The notes below the pieces were generated by a model. It did not search any database and had not been told where the DNA came from. It saw nothing but the letters and a program-made list of their open reading frames with translations. This document shows positions 61,550 through 64,000 of a stretch of 64,000 bases of DNA, piece by piece. Position numbers and translations under genes: made by a program. This DNA is from Tricholomella constricta (Eukaryota > Basidiomycota > Agaricomycetes > Agaricales > Lyophyllaceae). Positions within the stretch are counted from its first letter, which is position 1; each line of letters begins with the position of its first letter. The DNA lies in NCBI GenBank assembly GCA_013368375.1, contig JAACJP010000001.1, positions 1,798,001 through 1,862,000 of the forward strand, given 5' to 3'.

Positions 61550-64000
61550 ATGGAGCTTTTGCATCCTCTGAAGGCCTTATTGCAACTCCAGTTGGCCACG
61601 GACACGTCCTCGGTTTTACACCTTCCCTACGTCCTATCATCTCTATCTCAGGAATGCTTGTTACCATCTTCTCATCTCCCCAAATGGACAACTCGGATAA
61701 ATTCTCTTCTACATTCGAAGGATGCAGGTGCTCGATGGTCAGGCCTGTGTCTGGCACATAAAACGTCCATTCTTTCAAAAACTGCGATGATTGAATGTTC
61801 TCAGAGCTGGTTGGGTGTTGCCTTACCTATGCTTTCCGTCCGTCAATCTGTATTTGTCTCAATGTCAGTTCCTTATGATTGTGTTTATAAAGAAAAATGA
61901 ACCTCCTCCGACCTTAAAAGCCTCAATACGTCTCTTGCGAGTAATATTCAGTGCTGGGGTTGGGGTTCCAGAATATCAGAGACAGGTGGCTACGCCAAAT
62001 GTCCCTAAGTTCACCGCTGCCATCATTGGTTTAGCTGAGAAGCACGAGGAAGAAGAGTTGAGGGTGAGTGGAAGACTCATATGTGCTGCTTGATCTTGAA
62101 CATTCCACCAGGTCCTGATTCTAGAAACGTTAACGCGGCTTGTTCCGCTGTATCCAACCCTCCACAGAGCGTCACATTCCGCCTTGTCTGCACTATCCTT
62201 GCGATTCTTGAACGGAAGTGCTCCTCAGCCGACCAATAATTCCTTACTCGAGGCTGCGTCTGGTCTTTACTCCGTTCTGCATTATACAGGTGGTAAAGTT
62301 GGAGCTGCAAATCTTTGGAGGAAATCGGTGGACGAAACATTGGCGTTTGCCTGGACTGCCTTCTCTGCCCTGAGAACTACGTTCCCATTTGAAGGTTGGA
62401 GCTTCTCTTTATTCTGCACTACACAATCTTGCTAATAAAAGCTTAGCTGATAATGTTGTCGCTGCTTCGCCCAGCATTGACGAGGCATTGATTACCATCC
62501 CTCTCAACCTGGATCGCCTTCGGTGCTGCACAGTTGTACTTTGTGACCTCTTGAGGTCCCTATATCCCAATCTTATGTGAACGGTATGCTGATATCGTAA
62601 CAGTTCAACGACACAACGGCCTGTCCAAGTTCCACTGGGCCCGATCATCAAATTTATAAGCGCTCTCTTAAGCTGCACCAAGGATGATAATGCAAGTCTA
62701 TTTTCGTTCTACCCTGCGTTTGCTTTCTACTCACATACATTTATTCAGGGGAGGGAGCATGCGGACCCTGCCATCCAAGCCATGGAACTCTCGATCCTTC
62801 CCAATTTCTGGAAATTAAGTTGCGACGTGATCACATGTTTGGCAAAATGGTGGGTGAACCTGATTAAGCTATGCACGACGCTTTTACTGAGAGTCTTCCC
62901 AGCGCTTGCCATCATCTGACGCCACATCTGACACGCCTCCTTTCTTACTTGACATTCCACCTGGAGCAGAAGCCAATTCCGTAGGTCCAATCCTAATAGT
63001 CTGCTATTACTCTTGTTGAAGTTCTCGTTCGCTAGCTCGCAACGTCTCTTCCTCTTATCAGCTATTCAACACCTGCTTACTCATTGTCATGTGTTGGACT
63101 CTCCGCTGGTACCCACGCGTCTAGCGAAAGCGGTCTTGCCATCATTGTCGATCATTCTTGCCACCCCATCAGATGTTCAGAGGACGGAGGTCTCTGTAGC
63201 TGCATCTCAGAAGAGTAGAAAAGGCAAAAAACGGGCGAGAGGTTACGAAGGTGACGAAGTCTTCAAACTATCCAGAGATGTCATCTGTCCTGGTTCTGAT
63301 GAAGGAAGAGTCTTACTCATTACTCTCGAGGGTAGGCTTCATCACTTTCTTGGTTCATATGCATATTCACGCGATTTTCCCAGTGATGCGCCTTCTGTTG
63401 CGAAACCCCAACCTCTCGCCTGCCTTGCAATCGATCTCTGCTCGCGTCTTATTATCAATGCTTCTTGCGCTGCCACAAATCTCTCCGGCGTCATTGTCTC
63501 CTGACCTCAAATTCCACAACAACCTTCTTCAATCGCTGCAGTCAGTCAATACAGAACTTGGCTCAGGCTCAACAAGCGTCATGAGCAAAAGCCTTGGCCT
63601 CATCGTTCGTGCTACATTGCTGGAAAACAGCGACGACGTATGTTTCTGTGTCTGGTTACTCTTTCTCTAACTCATTTCCCGGCTTCCAGACGTTTCGCAA
63701 TCTGGAATATTTACTCCACCCTCGCGTGCCACCACTTGTTCGCTCCCTGCCGCACGTTGAATCACTGTCGTTATTCCGTGCGGAAGAACCGCAAGAAGAA
63801 GCCGATGTTCGAGAAGAACTCGGCTTACAAGGTGCATTTCCAGACCGGCCGATAACAACACACGATACACAGGACGTCGTCATGGAAGACGATTCACGCA
63901 CTGCTCCCAAAATCAACGACGAGAATCCAGTCACAATTCATGGCCAACAACCACCTGCAAAACCCGTCCCTGCCGTTCCAACGATATCGAACGTTAACGT
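61550..64000 (+). CDS. RIX1: Pre-rRNA processing protein RIX1 (PELP1 family), 3' end missing
   Basis: Probable Rix1, a scaffold of the Rix1-Ipi1-Ipi3 complex that recruits the remodelling ATPase Rea1 to pre-60S particles. It starts MELLHPLKALLQLQLATDTS and has the conserved helical motif KWTTRINSLLHSKDAGARWS followed by GLCLAHKTSILSKTAMIECS. Later exons give VPKFTAAIIGLAEKHEEEEL, LILETLTRLVPLYPTLH, LVPLGPIIKFISALL-like and SQRLFLLSAIQHLLTHCHVL. Then come LEVMRLLLRNPNLSPALQ and an acidic, Pro-rich tail that leaves the window at base 64000. The helical-repeat layout matches Rix1/PELP1. Intron limits between 62,080 and 63,060 were followed by frame and are approximate. Confidence 0.85.

Overview
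This window is nuclear DNA from a filamentous fungus, most probably a basidiomycete of the Agaricomycetes. This is inferred from the very compact layout, the many 47-61 nt introns with ..NAG acceptors, the protein families present (Kre9/Knh1-like GPI proteins, BCS1-like AAA ATPases, Say1-like hydrolases, Mid2-like membrane proteins, a two-gene alpha-tubulin set) and the absence of bacterial-style operons. I cannot name the species. I see no transposon, rRNA or tRNA gene, CRISPR array or secondary-metabolite core gene. The content is almost entirely housekeeping, intron-rich and close-packed on both strands.

Layout. 0-8.5 kb: 5' end of an amidohydrolase, a Reb1-type Myb protein, a CCDC97-family protein, a single C2H2 zinc-finger protein, a DUF676 lipase and the N-alpha-acetyltransferase NAA10/ARD1. 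8.7-19.7 kb: a PAF-acetylhydrolase-like phospholipase, a candidate small gene, the F-box/LRR protein GRR1, a fungal orphan, LSM3 and U1-C head to head, the polyphosphate-polymerase subunit VTC1 and the chromatin subunit SWC4/DMAP1. 19.8-27.1 kb: a BCS1-like AAA ATPase, glutaminyl-tRNA synthetase and alpha-tubulin A. 27.4-36.8 kb: an alpha/beta-hydrolase with a long basic tail, the 3'-end-processing subunit CFT2/CPSF2 and alpha-tubulin B. 37.1-46.3 kb: a DOG/GPP-type HAD phosphatase, exocyst SEC15, ARF1, a dual-specificity phosphatase, a small basic repeat protein and a four-helix membrane protein. 46.4-53.1 kb: a DUF3245-like Lys-rich protein, a Gemin2 homologue, a Kre9/Knh1-like GPI protein, quinolinate phosphoribosyltransferase (BNA6) and a tail-to-tail ACMSD-type decarboxylase. 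53.2-64 kb: a coiled-coil orphan, a Ser-rich Mid2-like membrane protein, mitochondrial enoyl/methylglutaconyl-CoA hydratase, exocyst SEC10 and RIX1, which runs off the end.

Themes. Several neighbours act in the same machinery: LSM3 and U1-C (spliceosome), with the Gemin2, CCDC97-family and CFT2 genes elsewhere in the window; SEC15 and SEC10 (exocyst) with ARF1 (vesicle traffic); REB1 and RIX1 (rDNA transcription termination and 60S maturation); BNA6 and the ACMSD-like enzyme (two fates of one tryptophan-degradation intermediate). Most of these look like ordinary consequences of a compact genome rather than functional clusters.

I did not find a convincing undescribed system. The observations most worth checking are seven GC-AG introns read from the sequence, several in-frame micro-exons of 11-25 nt, the inverted pair of alpha-tubulin genes with different C-terminal tails, the BNA6/ACMSD pair, and a probable one-base frame break at the start of the alpha/beta-hydrolase. 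Exon boundaries were deduced by hand from GT/GC..AG signals and frame continuity. No alignment or transcript data were available.
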